DNA from: an uncultured Mollicutes bacterium
GTDB lineage: Bacteria > Bacillota_I > Bacilli_A > MAG-NZ
Reading direction: 5' to 3'
DNA length: 6,721 nt
Assembly (NCBI GenBank): GCA_913064935.1
Contig: CAJYBF010000057.1
Span: 1-6,721 of the forward strand
Shown: piece after piece, positions 5,628-6,721 of the stretch
Numbering within the stretch: position 1 is the first letter of the stretch
Layout of the letters: the number at the start of each line of letters is the position of its first letter
The notes under the pieces: model-generated
What the model was told of the DNA's origin: nothing
Databases searched by the model: none
The model's input: only the letters and a program-made list of their open reading frames with translations
Position numbers and translations under genes: made by a program

Positions 5628-6131
5628 ATGATAAGATTAGCTGTAGAAAAAGATTTGAATAAAATTGATGAATTGGCAGTCTCTGTAATAGAGACGATGA
5701 CTGAACACAATATTCCACAGTGGGATCTATCATATCCAAGAAAATCTCACTATGAAAAAGATATAGAAAATGGAACTTTGTATATCCTTGAAGACGGTAC
5801 TATTCAGGGTGTAATGGCGATTGCTGAGGAAAATGATCCTCCTTATAAGGAATTAACAAATTGGACAGATGACTCATCTATTGTTATTCATAGAATATTA
5901 GTTGACCCTACTCTAAGAAGAAAAGGAATTGCAAAGAAGTTATTTGAATTTGCAGTGAACTTATCACTAGAAAAAGGTTTCACAAGTATAAAAATAGATA
6001 CCCACGCAAATAACTATATAATGCAGAACCTACTGAAGAAATTAGGATTCAAAGAAGTAGGATTCCTTAAAAGCATCAATAGAGATGCTTTTGAATTGAT
6101 ACTAAGTCAATTTGGAGGTCAAGATGAATAA
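5628..6131 (+). CDS. GNAT-family N-acetyltransferase
   Basis: The 167-residue protein has the GNAT fold. An N-terminal part with NIPQWDLSYP (about 28-37) and NGTLYILEDGTIQGVMAI forms the first strands. Motif A with the acetyl-CoA pyrophosphate loop is HRILVDPTLRRKGIAKKLFE, where RRKGIA (97-102) is the Q/RxxGxG/A signature. The last motif includes NNYIMQNLLKKLGFKEVG. It would transfer an acetyl group from acetyl-CoA to an amine; the acceptor (small molecule, peptide or ribosomal protein) cannot be read from the sequence. It starts at ATG 5628 after AAGGAG (5617-5622) and has its own promoter. Its end overlaps the next gene by eight bases. In Bacillus the spo0B gene occupies this place between rpmA and obgE, so this is a lineage-specific neighbour. 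Confidence 0.9.
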   Translation: MIRLAVEKDLNKIDELAVSVIETMTEHNIPQWDLSYPRKSHYEKDIENGTLYILEDGTIQGVMAIAEENDPPYKELTNWTDDSSIVIHRILVDPTLRRKGIAKKLFEFAVNLSLEKGFTSIKIDTHANNYIMQNLLKKLGFKEVGFLKSINRDAFELILSQFGGQDE

Positions 6132-6462
6132 GTTAGTTGTCTTATGGAAAACAGATAATATTATTGATGTTGAGAACTTAGTAATACCCTATACTCATAA
6201 TTCGATTAAACAAAAATGGTTTAATGAAGTAGTTCTACTGATATGGGGCGCTAGTCAAAAACTGTTGGCTGATAATGATAGTTTAAAACTAGATGTAGAA
6301 GCAATGATTCATGATGGCGTTAGAGTAATTGCTTGTATTGGTTGTAGCGACAACCTTGGAGTTACAAATGAACTCATTAAAGTAGGAATTGAAGTTAAAG
6401 GTACGGGAGTGGAATTATCTGACTTCTTAAAAGATGATAACACTAAAATAATAACTGTATAG
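6124..6462 (+). CDS. DsrE-family protein
   Basis: The protein has 112 residues. The start MNKLVVLWKTDN, central VVLLIWGASQKLLADND, and GVRVIACIGCSDNLGV with Cys71 and Cys74, followed by GIEVKGTGVELSDFLKDD, fit the DsrE/DsrF-like fold of small cytoplasmic proteins. Some members relay sulfur on a conserved Cys (TusD/DsrE), but many with this WG..AKLL pattern have no known function. Here the Cys-x2-Cys could bind metal or carry sulfur; this is inference. ATG 6124 is chosen because GGAGGT (6114-6119) directly precedes it; an upstream TTG at 6112 would overlap that site. It overlaps the GNAT stop by eight bases, so the two are translated together. The link to obgE, 25 bases on, is positional only. 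Confidence 0.85.
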   Translation: MNKLVVLWKTDNIIDVENLVIPYTHNSIKQKWFNEVVLLIWGASQKLLADNDSLKLDVEAMIHDGVRVIACIGCSDNLGVTNELIKVGIEVKGTGVELSDFLKDDNTKIITV

Positions 6463-6487
6463 GTACAAATGAAAGTAGGCAAAAGTT

Positions 6488-6715
6488 ATGTTTGTAGATT
6501 TAGTAAAAATTAAAATAGAAGCAGGCTCAGGAGGCGACGGAATCGTTGCTTTTAGAAGAGAAAAGTATGTCCCAATGGGTGGGCCTGCTGGTGGAAGTGG
6601 TGGAAAAGGTGGCGATTTGATTTTTATCGCTAACGAAGGACTAAGCACACTGCTTGAATTAAGATACAATAAAATCATTACAGGTAACCCTGGAGAAACG
6701 GGTATGCATAAATGA
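6488..6715 (+). CDS. obgE: GTPase Obg, N-terminal glycine-rich part, with early in-frame TGA
   Basis: Obg is a large-subunit-associated GTPase of about 430 residues that takes part in ribosome assembly and stress control. Only the start of its Obg fold is present: [55 protein letters not shown] and [10 protein letters not shown]. Here codon 76 is TGA (6713-6715), followed in the same frame by ATG CAT (Met-His) to the window edge. Related proteins read GMSK/GMHK-x-MHG, so the TGA replaces a sense codon, perhaps GGA (Gly). Tryptophan is TGG in neighbouring genes and Gly, not Trp, is expected, so a UGA-Trp code does not explain it. The remaining domains lie outside the window. The ribosome site before ATG 6488 is AAAGTAGGC (about 6472-6480), one base from AAAGGAGGC. 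Gene order after rpmA fits obgE. Confidence 0.93.
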   Translation: MFVDLVKIKIEAGSGGDGIVAFRREKYVPMGGPAGGSGGKGGDLIFIANEGLSTLLELRYNKIITGNPGETGMHK

Positions 6716-6721
6716 ATGCAT

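Noticed and set aside
6427..6678. A - strand frame rich in Pro opposite the start of obgE.
   Set aside because: The Pro-rich composition is the mirror of Gly-rich codons in Obg; it is a shadow.
729..6715. An alternative genetic code with UGA as tryptophan.
   Set aside because: Tryptophans in FolC, RadC and GNAT are TGG, and the only in-frame TGA in a conserved gene falls where Gly-like residues, not Trp, are expected. The LytM-like gene also uses TGA as its normal stop.
6704..6721. ATGCAT occurs twice, six bases apart, at the right edge, resembling a palindromic repeat or assembly scar.
   Set aside because: It is explained by the repeated Met-His of the Obg motif (GMHK-x-MH), which normally encodes the same residues twice.
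1..6721. Search for CRISPR repeats, tRNA or rRNA genes, transposases, toxin-antitoxin pairs and attachment sites.
   Set aside because: None seen; the window is filled by the listed genes and no repeated unit or mobile-element protein is visible.

Overview
The window reads as AT-rich bacterial DNA of low-GC Firmicutes/Mollicutes type, with a piece of a different, archaeal-looking genome at its left end. From about 640 rightwards every clear gene is on the + strand. The order is folC, SPOR-like membrane protein, radC, degenerate LytM/M23 membrane protein, M50 protease, rplU, prp, rpmA, GNAT, dsrE-like, obgE. This is a shortened version of the Bacillus order folC-spoIIB-maf-radC-mreBCD-minCD-spoIVFA-spoIVFB-rplU-prp-rpmA-spo0B-obgE. 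The missing maf, mreBCD and minCD, the TGG tryptophan codons and the strong codon bias toward A/T suggest a reduced, possibly wall-less relative of Firmicutes (an Izemoplasma- or Haloplasma-like lineage). That placement is inferred from synteny, not from a phylogeny.

Layout. Bases 1-436 (- strand) hold the first 145 codons of a PfkB-type sugar kinase that resembles ammonia-oxidising archaeal (Nitrosopumilus-type) proteins as I remember them. Bases 437-640 contain two short antisense reading frames, and the junction between the two genomes probably lies there. A good intrinsic terminator sits at 643-665. folC (729-1940) ends in its own terminator. A second unit starts with the SPOR-like gene (about 2010) and runs closely spaced through radC, the LytM-like gene and the M50 protease gene to 4492. 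A strong sigma-A-type promoter at 4525-4553 and an L21 leader drive rplU-prp-rpmA, which ends at a perfect terminator at 5570-5595. An extended -10 element just after it can start GNAT-dsrE-obgE. The window ends about 76 codons into obgE.

How the genes relate: L21 and L27 are ribosomal proteins, and Prp is the protease that trims the N-terminal extension of L27, whose cleavage motif is present here. The LytM-like and M50 pair resembles SpoIVFA/SpoIVFB, an intramembrane protease with its partner. ObgE is a ribosome-associated GTPase.

Most notable: several otherwise excellent genes carry damage at positions that are nearly invariant. prp has an in-frame TAA, obgE has an in-frame TGA where a sense codon is expected, and the FolC P-loop reads GTKCKCS instead of GTNGKGS. 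Most of these changes can be explained as single G-to-T substitutions. This points either to sequence or assembly error, which the apparent chimera at the left end also suggests, or to real decay. I found no convincing new defence, mobile or CRISPR system.
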